The position numbers were made by a program, and so were the translations under genes. The notes beneath the pieces were generated by a model. The model was not told the origin of the DNA and did no database searches. It saw only the letters and a program-made list of their open reading frames with translations. DNA of 64,000 nt from UBA1941 sp046329555. Lineage in GTDB: Bacteria > Bacteroidota > Bacteroidia > Chitinophagales > LD1. Where the stretch lies: contig JAXLUK010000003.1 in the NCBI GenBank assembly GCA_046329555.1, positions 500,396 through 564,395 of the forward strand, written 5' to 3'. This document shows positions 27,915 to 38,091 of the stretch, in pieces. Each line of letters opens with the position of its first letter. Position 1 is the first letter of the stretch.

Positions 27915-30900
27915 ATGAAGAAAATTGGCTATTTACTGTTCTGCAGCTTGCTGCTTCTGACCAATCAGGTCCGCGCCTCACATGTGATGGGTGCAGACCT
28001 GACCTTCAAATGCGTGGGTCCACACCGATATCAGGTTACGCTGGCTATTTATCGCGACTGTAACTCCAATACACAATTAGCAAATCCCATTTATGTACAC
28101 TACAGTTCAGCAACCTGTGGCGTAGATGATTCCATTGCAGTGCCACTGGCCACAGGATATCCTATTGATATTACTCCCATTTGCACCGGCCAGCAATCTA
28201 AATGCAGCGGAGGCTCCAGTGCATATGGCATTCAAAAATATGTGTATAGCAACGTACTGAACCTCGGAAATTACTGTGGAAACGACTGGGTACTGAGTTG
28301 GTCTACTTGTTGCAGGAACAATGCCATTAGCTCGATTAACAACCCGGGAGGAACCGGTTTTTATATCGAAGCCAGACTGAACAACACCTTTACCTCCCGA
28401 TGCGATAACTCGCCTACCTTCTTAAATAATCCTATTCCGTTTTTTTGCGTCGGTCAACAAGCCAATTTTAACCACGGCGGCAGCGATGCAGATGGCGATT
28501 CGCTGGCGTATTCGCTGGTTTCCAGCATGGCCACTTCCAATACCACCGTTTCCTATCAAAATGGACTAGGATATTCTGCTACCAATCCGGTGCTCAATAG
28601 TGGTGGTTTTAGTATCAACCCGGTTAACGGACAGTTAACTTTCACGCCAACACAATCATCAGTTTGTATTGTAAAAGTACTAGTCCGTGAATTTCGTAAT
28701 CGCGTGTTGATTGGCCAGGTGGAGCGCGAGATGCAAGTGGTTATACAAACCAATTGCGGTACTGTTCCGGGCGCATCTGGTGTGGATGGCGCACTGGGTG
28801 CTAATGCCAGCTACACCGATACCATACCGGCCTGCTCGCAGAGTTGCTTTTACATGAACTCGTACAGCGCAGATACCAGCGTAACATTAACCCTGACCTG
28901 GGACTCTGCCATTGCTGGTGGTACATTTAGTACCACGGCCGGAACACGCCCCAGGGGAACCTTCTGCTGGACGCCTACACGCAACGATGTAGGTATTCAT
29001 AGTTTTACGGTAACAGTAAAAGATAACCATTGCCCCAATCCGAATTCAAATATCTACGCTTACAACCTTTGGGTAGTGCCCACTCAGCCAGCAGGCCCCG
29101 ATAAAGCAACGTGTCAGTACAGTACAGTGAATACGTCGGCTGCTGGCAGCGGAACTTGGAGTGTCATGACAGGTAATCCGGCCACTACTACTTTCAGTAA
29201 TGCTAACTCGCCTACAACTACTATATCCGGCTTTAGCGTTCCAGGTCTTTACAACTTTATCTGGAACACTACTTCAGCTTGTACTGATACCATGTCGGTT
29301 ACTGTAACGGTAAAACCCATCGCCGGAAATGATGATACCGTTTGTCAATACGAAACCGGATTGTTGAATGCCATAGGCGCCGGGGTGTGGAGCGCACTCA
29401 GTTCCAATCCGGCAGTAGCTACCATCACTTCTGCCAATACCCCTTCAACTTCCATCACTCATTTGAATGTGGCTGGAAATTATGGCTTCATCTACACCAA
29501 TAACGGCTGTACCGATACCGCCTTCATCCTCGTGAAAGCCAAGCCCAATGCGGGTTCCGATAAAACCATTTGTCAGTACAACACCGTTACCATGACGGGT
29601 GCTGGCACTGGCAACTGGAGTAGTGATGCCGCTAATCCAGCTACGGTTTCTTTTAGCTCGAACACTTTAGCCAGTGCTGTGGTTGGCCCATTTGCCGTAT
29701 CCGGCAATTACACCTTTTATTGGACCAACAACGGTTGCACCGATACGGTGAAAGTTGCTGTAACACCTAAACCCATCGCAGGAAATGATGATACCGTTTG
29801 TCAATACGAAACAGGATTGTTGAATGCCATAGGTGCTGGTGTTTGGAGCGCTTTGAGTTCTAATCCAGCAGTGGCTTCCATCACTTCTGCCAATACCCCT
29901 TCAACTTCTATCACTAATTTGAATGTGGCTGGAAATTATGGCTTCATCTACACCAATAACGGTTGCACCGACACCGCCTTCATCCTAGTGAAAGCCAAGC
30001 CCAATGCGGGTTCTGATAAAACTATTTGTCAGTACAACGTCGTTAATATGACGGGCGCTGGGACTGGAAACTGGAGTAGTGATGCCGCTAATCCCGCAGT
30101 AGTTTCTTTTAGTTCGAACACTTTAGCCAGTGCTGTAGTTGGACCATTTGCCGTATCCGGTAATTACACCTTTTATTGGACCAACAACGGTTGCACCGAT
30201 ACGGTGAAAGTTGCTGTAACACCTAAACCCATCGCAGGAAATGATGACACCGTTTGTCAATACGAAACAGGATTGTTGAGCGCAACAGGCGCTGGTGTAT
30301 GGAGCGCACTGAGTACGAATCCGGCAGTAGCTACCATCACTTCTGCCAATACCCCTTCAACTTCCATCACTAATTTAAATGTGGCTGGAAATTATGGCTT
30401 CATCTACACCAATAACGGCTGTACCGATACCGCCTTCATTCTTGTGAAAGCCAAGCCCAATGCGGGTTCCGACAAAACTATTTGTCAGTACAACACCGTT
30501 ACCATGACAGGCGCCGGTTCCGGCACATGGAGCGCTGATGTTGCCAATCCTGCAGTGGTATCTTTTAGTTCGAACACTTCAGCCAGTGCTGTAGTTGGAC
30601 CATTTGCCGTATCCGGTAATTACACTTTCTATTGGACTAACAACGGTTGCACCGATACGGTGAAAGTTACTGTAACACCTAAACCCATCGCCGGAAATGA
30701 TGATACCGTTTGTCAATACGAAACAGGATTGTTGAGCGCAACAGGCTCTGGTGTTTGGAGCGCACTCAGTTCCAATCCGGCAGTAGCTACCATTACTTCT
30801 GCCAATACCCCTTCAACTTCTATCACTAATTTGAATGTGGCTGGAAGTTATGGCTTCATCTACTCCAATAACGGTTGTACCGATACCGCCTTCATCCTCG

Positions 30901-33900
30901 TGAAAGCCAAGCCCAATGCGGGTTCCGATAAAACCATTTGTCAGTACAACACCGTTGCCATGACGGGCACCGGCACTGGAAACTGGAGCGCTGATGTTGC
31001 TAATCCTGCAGTGGTGTCTTTTAGTTCGAACACTTCAGCCAGTGCAGTAGTTGGACCATTTGCCGTATCCGGTAACTACACCTTCTATTGGACCAACAAT
31101 GGTTGCAGCGATACCGTGAAAGTTACCGTAACATCTAAACCCATCGCCGGAAATGATGATACCGTTTGTCAATACGAAACAGGATTGTTGAATGCCATAG
31201 GCGCCGGGGTGTGGAGCGCACTCAGTTCCAATCCGGCCGTAGCTACCATTACTTCTGCCAATACCCCTTCAACTTCTATCACTAATTTGAATGTGGCTGG
31301 AAATTATGGCTTCATCTACACCAACAACGGCTGCACCGACACCGCCTTCATTCTTGTGAAAGCCAAGCCCAATGCGGGTTCCGACAAAACTATTTGTCAG
31401 TACAACACCGTTACCATGACAGGCGCTGGCACCGGCACATGGAGTGCTGATGTTGCCAATCCTGCAGTGGTATCTTTTAGTTCGAACTCTTTAGCCAGTG
31501 CTGTAGTTGGACCATTTGCCGTATCCGGTAATTACACTTTCTATTGGACCAACAACGGTTGCACCGATACCATGAAAGTTACTGTAACACCTAAACCCAT
31601 CGCAGGAAATGATGATACCGTTTGTCAATACGAAACAGGATTGCTGAGCGCAACTGGCTCTGGTGTTTGGAGCGCACTCAGTTCCAATCCGGCAGTAGCT
31701 ACCATCACTTCTGCCAATACCCCTTCAACTTCTATCACTAATTTGAATGTGGCTGGAAATTATGGCTTCATCTACACCAACAACGGCTGCACCGATACCG
31801 CCTTCATCCTTGTGAAAGCCAAGCCCAATGCGGGTTCCGACCGGACTAACTGCCAATTCAACAATATCCAACTACATAGTTTTGGAAACGGCGTATGGAG
31901 CGCAGCAGCAGCAAATCCGGGTGCTACAACAATCTCCAGTTTAACTGATACAGCAGCATTAGTTAGTGGTTTTAACCTGCCCGGCAGGTACAATTTCGTT
32001 TGGCTATCTAACGGATGCACCGATACTGTTGCGGTAACCATCAATGCTAAACCCGATGCCGGAACAGATCAAAGCACTTGCCGATACGCCACCGCAGTTA
32101 TGCATGCCCATGGTCATGGCACATGGAGCAACGTAAGCGGCAATCCAAACAATTTAACCATCAGCAATACTACAGATAGCAATGCCACCATTAGCGGATT
32201 CAATGCAATTGGATCGTATGCCTTGAAATGGACCATCAACGGCTGTACCGATACCGTTACTATTAATGTAATTTCTAAACCAAATGCTGGTGCCGATCAA
32301 ACAGTCTGTCAATTTTCGGCAACCAATATGACCGCTCATGATTTCGGTCAATGGCAGCCTCTAGCTACTAATCCAGCAGCAATAAACTTCAGTAGCCTTA
32401 CTGATTCTGCCGCCCTGGTAAGCGGCTTTACCATTGCGGGAATCTATCGTTTTGTTTGGTCAGCCAATTCTTGCACAGATACTGTTCAAATTACCGTGAA
32501 CACAAAGCCAAATGCTGGATCAGATCAAGTAACCTGTCAGTTCAGCACGGCATCAATGAGTGCTTTCGGGCACGGTCGTTGGGACACCTTACCAGGAAAT
32601 CCTGCTACCGCAATCTTTTCCAACATAAATGATTCTGCAGCCACCATCAGCGGATTTTCTGCAAGCGGCAATTATGGTTTCATCTGGACCGTCAACGGCT
32701 GTAGCGATACGGCTTACGTTCTGGTGAAATCTAAACCCAATGCCGGCGCTGATGATGGATTTTGTTTACCGGGAACAATACAACTGAACGCTTCTGGAAG
32801 CGGTTTGTGGCAACCACTCAGCACTAACCCCGCAGTAGTCAATATTGTGAACAACAGTTTTGCGCAAACCTTAGTTAATGGCTTTGGAACTGCAGGCAAT
32901 TACGATTTTGTATGGAGCAACAACGGATGTAGCGATACGGTGAGAATTTTCGTCACCCCTTCTATTCCCGCGGGGCCCAATCAAACCATTTGCCAATTTA
33001 GTTCAACCAACTTACAAGGAATTGGCATTGGCGTGTGGAACGTCATCAACGGAAATCCTGCCGCCACTGCATTATCAGATAGTTCTTTGCCAAACACATT
33101 AATTACAGGCTTTAGTCAACCCGGAAACTACTATTACCTGTGGCAAGTAACCGGATGTAGAGACACCCTCATGATTCAGGTTACCCCTAAACCTGATGCG
33201 GGTACTAATTTGAGTATTTGCCAATTTGAAAGTGCTTCGATGCAGGCAGTTGGTACAGGTACTTGGGATAACATTCCCGGCAATCCCGCTTCGCTTCAAA
33301 TTTCAAATGCAGCATTGGCCAATACTACAGTCAACGGATTTACTTTTGCCGGTACTTACCAACTGAAGTGGAGTTACAACGGATGTAGCGACACCACCTT
33401 AGTAGTAGTAAAACCCAAGCCCATGGCGGGTGCCGACCAAGTTGTTTGCTTATACGACAGTGCTACCCTACAGGCATCAGGGAACGGTACCTGGACTATT
33501 CTCGCCGGAAATCCAGCATCCATCACACTTTCTAATGCAAATGCTGCCAATGCCGTAATACACGGATTAACTACCAGCGGTACTTATTTGTTACAATGGG
33601 TAGTTAATGGTTGCGCCGATACCGTTGCTATTCAAGTACCAGACCGCCATCCGGCAGGTCCTGATCAAACTATTTGTCAATATGAAACTGCGGTGATGCA
33701 GGCCAGTGGTACCGGAATATGGTCGGCGGCACCTGGTAATCCTGCCCCGCTTAGTTTTAGTTCTAATATGGATAGTAATGCCACTGTTAGTGGATTTACA
33801 GTTGTTGGAAGTTATGCATTGATCTACACCAACAACGGTTGTACCGATACCGCCTTCATTCTTGTGAAAGCCAAGCCCAATGCGGGTTCCGACAAAACTA

Positions 33901-36900
33901 TCTGTCAGTACAACACCGTTACCATGACGGGCTCTGGCACCGGAAACTGGAGCGCGGATGCCGCTAATCCAGCTACGGTTTCTTTTAGCTCGAACACTTT
34001 AGCCAGTGCTGTAGTTGGACCATTTGCCGTATCCGGTAATTACACTTTCTATTGGACTAACAACGGTTGCACCGATACGGTGAAAGTTGCTGTAACACCT
34101 AAACCCATCGCAGGAAATGATGATACCGTTTGTCAATACGAAACAGGATTGTTGAATGCCATAGGTGCTGGTGTTTGGAGCGCTTTGAGTTCTAATCCAG
34201 CAGTGGCTTCCATCACTTCTGCCAATACCCCTTCAACTTCTATCACTAATTTGAATGTGGCTGGAAATTATGGCTTCATCTACACCAACAACGGCTGCAC
34301 CGACACCGCCTTCATCCTCGTGAAAGCCAAGCCCAATGCGGGTTCCGACAAAACTATTTGTCAGTACAACACCATTGCCATGACGGGCGCTGGCACCGGA
34401 AACTGGAGCGCGGATGCCGCTAATCCTGCCACGGTTTCTTTTAGTTCGAACACTTCAGCCAGTGCTGTGGTTGGACCATTTGCCGTATCCGGTAATTACA
34501 CTTTCTATTGGACTAACAACGGTTGCAGCGATACCGTAAAAATTGCCGTAACCGCTAAACCAATCGCCGGAAACGATGATACCGTTTGTCAATACGAAAC
34601 CGGATTATTGAGCGCAACGGGTACCGGGGTGTGGAGCGCACTGAGTACGAATCCGGCAGTGGCTACCATCACTTCTGCCAATACCCCTTCAACTTCTATC
34701 ACTAATTTGAATGTGGCAGGAAATTATAGCTTCATCTACACCAACAACGGCTGCACCGATACCGCCTTCATCCTCGTGAAAGCTAAGCCCAATGCGGGTT
34801 CCGACAAAACCATCTGCGTGGGCAGCACAGCTCTGATGAATGCCCACGGCTTAGGTAGTTGGTCGGCTGTCCCGGGTAATCCTACTACGAACACCTTCTC
34901 ATCATCATCTGATAGCAGCAGCATGGTTTACGGATTTAATCAATCAGGCGTTTACCAGTTTGAATGGCTGGTAAATGGTTGTTCAGATACGGTGATGATT
35001 CAAGTGCTACCCAATCCAAATGCAGGTACCGATCAAACTATTTGCCAATACAGCACCACTAACCTGCAAGGAACGGGCACGGGCGTATGGAGTGTAGTGC
35101 AACCTCTTCCGGCTGGAATTTTATTCGGAAATACAACTGATTCGTCTAGCACGGTTTCAGGCTTTAGTCTTCCCGGAAATTACTTCGTACAATGGACGAA
35201 TAATGGATGCGCCGATACGGCTGCTATCTATGTTACCGCCAAACCAGATGCCGGCGCCGATCAAGGCTTCTGTTTATCCGGCGTGATTACCACACAAGCG
35301 CATGGCATTGGAAGTTTTAGCGCATTACCAAACAATCCTGCCATTACCACCTTCAGCAATCCAAACGACTCTTCAACCATTATTTCCAATTTTACTTTAG
35401 GTGGTATCTATCAATACCAATGGTATGTAAATGGTTGTTATGACACGATGGCTATTGAGGTTACACCTCAAGCACCTGCTGGTTCTGATCAAATCATCTG
35501 CCAATATGAAACAACACAAATGCAAGCGCTTGGCCATGGCGTTTGGTCAGCTATGACATCAAACCCGGCAACAGTTACATTCAGCAATACCAACGATTCT
35601 ATTGCATTGGTGAATGGCTTTACGGCTCCCGGCCAATATGCGCTGATTTGGTCAGTGAATGGCTGCACAGATACCATCAACGTTAATGTGACGCCAAAAC
35701 CTAACGCCGGCGCTGATTTTACAACATGCCAATTTACAACACCGCAACTGCAAGGCATCGGCAATGGGCAATGGGATACGCTACCGGGCAATCCATCTGC
35801 CGTATTCTTTTCTAACCCATCTTTAAATAATACCACTACAACATCTCTTGATTCTTCGGGGCAATACCGCTTTGTATGGAGCGTTAACGGCTGCACTGAT
35901 ACTGTGACCATTTTCGTTACATCAAAACCACAAGCGGGCGCTGATCAAACCATCTGTCAATACCAATCTACTAACCTCGCTGCGCAAGGTAACGGCATGT
36001 GGTTGGGTTTATCCGGAAATCCTGCAGCAGTCAGTTTCGTCAATACCACTTCACCAGTTACTGGCGTGAGCGGATTTACGTTGCCGGGCAATTACCATTT
36101 GCAATGGACCGTAAATGGATGTGCTGATACGGTTGCGATTCACGTTAACGCCAAACCCGATGCTGGTACCGACCAAACCATTTGTCAGCATTTTACTACG
36201 CAGTTACATGCTACAGGTGCCGGCCAATGGGATACCATCGCGGGCAACCCTGCCCGTATTTCTTTCTCTCAGAACACCTCTCCAACAAGCACCGCTTCAG
36301 GATTTGATTTGGCGGGCAACTACCGCTTAACCTGGACAAACAATTCGTGCAGCGATACTGTGGTGATTCATGTTACCCCAAAACCTAATGCAGGACCGAA
36401 CCAAGTCATATGTCAATTTAATTCTACTTCATTACAAGCTGTTGGAAGCGGCAACTGGCAAGCACTCTTAAACAATCCTTCTGTAGTTTTGCCAACTAAC
36501 AATAATGCTGTTACAACAATCGGTCCGTTCAATGTAGTTGGCACCTATGGCTACATCTGGCAAGTGAATGGATGTAACGATACGGCTTTCGTTCAGGTCA
36601 ATGCCAAGCCTAATGCGGGTAACGACCAACTCATTCCGATATCCACCAACACACAAATGACCGCATCTGGAAGTGGTTCGTGGAATGAATTACCTACCAA
36701 TCCGCTAACGGTTTCTTTCGCTGATAATACCAATCCCACTTCAGGTGTTTCGGGATTTAATGCAATCGGCAATTATGAATTCGAATGGATTGTTAATGGA
36801 TGCCCGGATTCTGTTTTAATTCTGGTGAAAGACCCTCCTGCCGCGGGAAATGATACCAGTATTTGTCTTAATACTGCCGCTATACTGCCTGGAAGTGGCA

Positions 36901-38042
36901 ATGGCACCTGGGTAGCCGCTTCAACCAATCCTACCCCAACTGCCATCGCAAATCCTACAGCGCTTCAAACTGCCGTTACTGGATTTACTGCAGTTGGCAC
37001 TTATTTCTTCTATCTAAACTATCCGGGTCTGCCATCAGATACCATAAAGATTACGGTGAATGAATTACCAGAACTGTCGTTAATCCTAAATCAAGCTACC
37101 TGTACGCTACCTACCGGAAGTGCCCAGGTGCAATCTAGCGGCGGCTTAGCACCTTATTCTTATCAATGGAATACCGGCAGCACGACTGACTCAGTTGCTA
37201 ATCAATATTACAACACCTTTGTTTCTGTTACCGTAACAGATTCACGTCAATGTAAAAATACCGATACAGGAACAATCACTACAGCCGTAGTTTATCTGCC
37301 GATTTCTGCTGATTCGGTTTTACCGGCATCTTGTCACGACAGCAGCGACGGCGCCATTGGCATTCATCCAGTAAGTACTTACCATTATCAATGGAGCAAT
37401 GGAGCAACAACGAACACCTTACAACATTTAGCTCCGGGCACTTATGCGCTTACTGTTTCCGACGGCGTGGGTTGCTTTGGAATTGATTCGTTTAAAATTT
37501 TAAATCCACCAGCAGCGGTTTTACAATTACTGCCATCTGACACTAGCATCAGCGAAGACAAGCCTTTACTTCCGGGTATTCTCTTCAGTCCTTATCCAGC
37601 TTCTTCTATAACCAGCTACCAGTGGACACCCTCAACCGGATTGAGTTGCGCTGATTGTGCCTCCCCTCAGTTCACTGGCTCAGCGGGCACTTACTATTTT
37701 CAACTGAACATCACGTATAACAACGGATGTGCAGTCAGCGATTCCATGCGTGTTGTGGTGATTAGCGACCACCTGCTCTATATTCCAAATGCCTTCTCAC
37801 CAAACGGAGATGGCTCTAATGATCTATTTCAGGTATACACAAAGAATGTTCGCTTTTACCATCTACAGCTATTCAACAGATGGGGAGAAAAAGTTTACGA
37901 TGGTGAAGATGCCGGCACTGGCTGGGACGGCCATTATAAGGGCGCGCTGCAGGAACCCGGTGTTTATGTATATGATTTTCAGGTGGTTTACAATGATGGC
38001 TTCGAAACGCATCAAAACGGTAGTGTGACGTTAGTTCGTTAG
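27915..38042 (+). CDS. Giant T9SS type B repeat protein, about 3375 residues
   Basis: The start at 27915 (MKKIGYLLFCSLLLLTNQ) gives a proper signal peptide and avoids the terminator. Residues 23-390 are an N-terminal region typical of giant Bacteroidota surface proteins (SHVMGADLTFKCVGPHRYQV, LAIYRDCNSNTQLANP). From about 29.09 to 37.06 kb come about 35 tandem units of 76 residues, pattern (A/P)-x-AG-x-D-x-T-x-CQ-x-L-x7-G-x-W-x6-NP-x30-G-x-Y-x3-W-x-NNGC-x-DT. Two SprB-type repeats follow (GGLAPYSYQWNTGST; HYQWSNGATTNTLQHLAPGT). A gliding-motility C-terminal domain closes it: IPNAFSPNGDGSND, LFNRWGEKVYDG, GVYVYDFQV, GSVTLVR. Probably a filamentous adhesin; function is inference. Confidence 0.92.
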   Translation: MKKIGYLLFCSLLLLTNQVRASHVMGADLTFKCVGPHRYQVTLAIYRDCNSNTQLANPIYVHYSSATCGVDDSIAVPLATGYPIDITPICTGQQSKCSGGSSAYGIQKYVYSNVLNLGNYCGNDWVLSWSTCCRNNAISSINNPGGTGFYIEARLNNTFTSRCDNSPTFLNNPIPFFCVGQQANFNHGGSDADGDSLAYSLVSSMATSNTTVSYQNGLGYSATNPVLNSGGFSINPVNGQLTFTPTQSSVCIVKVLVREFRNRVLIGQVEREMQVVIQTNCGTVPGASGVDGALGANASYTDTIPACSQSCFYMNSYSADTSVTLTLTWDSAIAGGTFSTTAGTRPRGTFCWTPTRNDVGIHSFTVTVKDNHCPNPNSNIYAYNLWVVPTQPAGPDKATCQYSTVNTSAAGSGTWSVMTGNPATTTFSNANSPTTTISGFSVPGLYNFIWNTTSACTDTMSVTVTVKPIAGNDDTVCQYETGLLNAIGAGVWSALSSNPAVATITSANTPSTSITHLNVAGNYGFIYTNNGCTDTAFILVKAKPNAGSDKTICQYNTVTMTGAGTGNWSSDAANPATVSFSSNTLASAVVGPFAVSGNYTFYWTNNGCTDTVKVAVTPKPIAGNDDTVCQYETGLLNAIGAGVWSALSSNPAVASITSANTPSTSITNLNVAGNYGFIYTNNGCTDTAFILVKAKPNAGSDKTICQYNVVNMTGAGTGNWSSDAANPAVVSFSSNTLASAVVGPFAVSGNYTFYWTNNGCTDTVKVAVTPKPIAGNDDTVCQYETGLLSATGAGVWSALSTNPAVATITSANTPSTSITNLNVAGNYGFIYTNNGCTDTAFILVKAKPNAGSDKTICQYNTVTMTGAGSGTWSADVANPAVVSFSSNTSASAVVGPFAVSGNYTFYWTNNGCTDTVKVTVTPKPIAGNDDTVCQYETGLLSATGSGVWSALSSNPAVATITSANTPSTSITNLNVAGSYGFIYSNNGCTDTAFILVKAKPNAGSDKTICQYNTVAMTGTGTGNWSADVANPAVVSFSSNTSASAVVGPFAVSGNYTFYWTNNGCSDTVKVTVTSKPIAGNDDTVCQYETGLLNAIGAGVWSALSSNPAVATITSANTPSTSITNLNVAGNYGFIYTNNGCTDTAFILVKAKPNAGSDKTICQYNTVTMTGAGTGTWSADVANPAVVSFSSNSLASAVVGPFAVSGNYTFYWTNNGCTDTMKVTVTPKPIAGNDDTVCQYETGLLSATGSGVWSALSSNPAVATITSANTPSTSITNLNVAGNYGFIYTNNGCTDTAFILVKAKPNAGSDRTNCQFNNIQLHSFGNGVWSAAAANPGATTISSLTDTAALVSGFNLPGRYNFVWLSNGCTDTVAVTINAKPDAGTDQSTCRYATAVMHAHGHGTWSNVSGNPNNLTISNTTDSNATISGFNAIGSYALKWTINGCTDTVTINVISKPNAGADQTVCQFSATNMTAHDFGQWQPLATNPAAINFSSLTDSAALVSGFTIAGIYRFVWSANSCTDTVQITVNTKPNAGSDQVTCQFSTASMSAFGHGRWDTLPGNPATAIFSNINDSAATISGFSASGNYGFIWTVNGCSDTAYVLVKSKPNAGADDGFCLPGTIQLNASGSGLWQPLSTNPAVVNIVNNSFAQTLVNGFGTAGNYDFVWSNNGCSDTVRIFVTPSIPAGPNQTICQFSSTNLQGIGIGVWNVINGNPAATALSDSSLPNTLITGFSQPGNYYYLWQVTGCRDTLMIQVTPKPDAGTNLSICQFESASMQAVGTGTWDNIPGNPASLQISNAALANTTVNGFTFAGTYQLKWSYNGCSDTTLVVVKPKPMAGADQVVCLYDSATLQASGNGTWTILAGNPASITLSNANAANAVIHGLTTSGTYLLQWVVNGCADTVAIQVPDRHPAGPDQTICQYETAVMQASGTGIWSAAPGNPAPLSFSSNMDSNATVSGFTVVGSYALIYTNNGCTDTAFILVKAKPNAGSDKTICQYNTVTMTGSGTGNWSADAANPATVSFSSNTLASAVVGPFAVSGNYTFYWTNNGCTDTVKVAVTPKPIAGNDDTVCQYETGLLNAIGAGVWSALSSNPAVASITSANTPSTSITNLNVAGNYGFIYTNNGCTDTAFILVKAKPNAGSDKTICQYNTIAMTGAGTGNWSADAANPATVSFSSNTSASAVVGPFAVSGNYTFYWTNNGCSDTVKIAVTAKPIAGNDDTVCQYETGLLSATGTGVWSALSTNPAVATITSANTPSTSITNLNVAGNYSFIYTNNGCTDTAFILVKAKPNAGSDKTICVGSTALMNAHGLGSWSAVPGNPTTNTFSSSSDSSSMVYGFNQSGVYQFEWLVNGCSDTVMIQVLPNPNAGTDQTICQYSTTNLQGTGTGVWSVVQPLPAGILFGNTTDSSSTVSGFSLPGNYFVQWTNNGCADTAAIYVTAKPDAGADQGFCLSGVITTQAHGIGSFSALPNNPAITTFSNPNDSSTIISNFTLGGIYQYQWYVNGCYDTMAIEVTPQAPAGSDQIICQYETTQMQALGHGVWSAMTSNPATVTFSNTNDSIALVNGFTAPGQYALIWSVNGCTDTINVNVTPKPNAGADFTTCQFTTPQLQGIGNGQWDTLPGNPSAVFFSNPSLNNTTTTSLDSSGQYRFVWSVNGCTDTVTIFVTSKPQAGADQTICQYQSTNLAAQGNGMWLGLSGNPAAVSFVNTTSPVTGVSGFTLPGNYHLQWTVNGCADTVAIHVNAKPDAGTDQTICQHFTTQLHATGAGQWDTIAGNPARISFSQNTSPTSTASGFDLAGNYRLTWTNNSCSDTVVIHVTPKPNAGPNQVICQFNSTSLQAVGSGNWQALLNNPSVVLPTNNNAVTTIGPFNVVGTYGYIWQVNGCNDTAFVQVNAKPNAGNDQLIPISTNTQMTASGSGSWNELPTNPLTVSFADNTNPTSGVSGFNAIGNYEFEWIVNGCPDSVLILVKDPPAAGNDTSICLNTAAILPGSGNGTWVAASTNPTPTAIANPTALQTAVTGFTAVGTYFFYLNYPGLPSDTIKITVNELPELSLILNQATCTLPTGSAQVQSSGGLAPYSYQWNTGSTTDSVANQYYNTFVSVTVTDSRQCKNTDTGTITTAVVYLPISADSVLPASCHDSSDGAIGIHPVSTYHYQWSNGATTNTLQHLAPGTYALTVSDGVGCFGIDSFKILNPPAAVLQLLPSDTSISEDKPLLPGILFSPYPASSITSYQWTPSTGLSCADCASPQFTGSAGTYYFQLNITYNNGCAVSDSMRVVVISDHLLYIPNAFSPNGDGSNDLFQVYTKNVRFYHLQLFNRWGEKVYDGEDAGTGWDGHYKGALQEPGVYVYDFQVVYNDGFETHQNGSVTLVR
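29313..31840 (+). repeat. 456-bp tandem repeats, block 1 (about 5.5 copies)
   Basis: The start of the unit (aaacccatcgc[c/a]ggaaa) recurs at 29313, 29769, 30225, 30681, 31137 and 31593, each exactly 456 bp (152 residues) apart. Each copy holds two different 76-residue units in alternation, one beginning KPIAGNDDTVCQYE and one KPNAGSDKTICQYN. Copies are nearly identical at the DNA level, with scattered synonymous and few amino-acid changes, unlike the diverged units on either side. Confidence 0.95.
33830..34812 (+). repeat. 456-bp tandem repeats, block 2 (about 2 copies)
   Basis: The same 456-bp two-unit repeat reappears 2 kb after block 1, with unit starts at 34101 and 34557 and flanking half-units on both sides. 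The intervening 31.85-33.83 kb codes for homologous but strongly diverged 76-residue units. This points to a copy transfer or gene conversion between the blocks. Confidence 0.93.
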
Positions 38043-38043
38043 T

Positions 38044-38073
38044 TTTGGCAGCACCAATTTTTCGTTACATTAG
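38044..38073 (+). promoter_or_regulatory. Possible promoter of the lipoprotein gene
   Basis: TTTG (38044-38047), an 18-nt spacer and TACATTAG (38066-38073) resemble the Bacteroidota promoter, with two mismatches in the -7 TTTG. It ends 18 nt before the lipoprotein ATG. Confidence 0.35.
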
Positions 38074-38091
38074 AATAGCAATTATTCAACC

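Noticed and set aside
29313..34812. Regular repeats as a CRISPR array
   Set aside because: The repeats are 456 bp, lie within one long reading frame, code for surface modules, and have no unique spacers.
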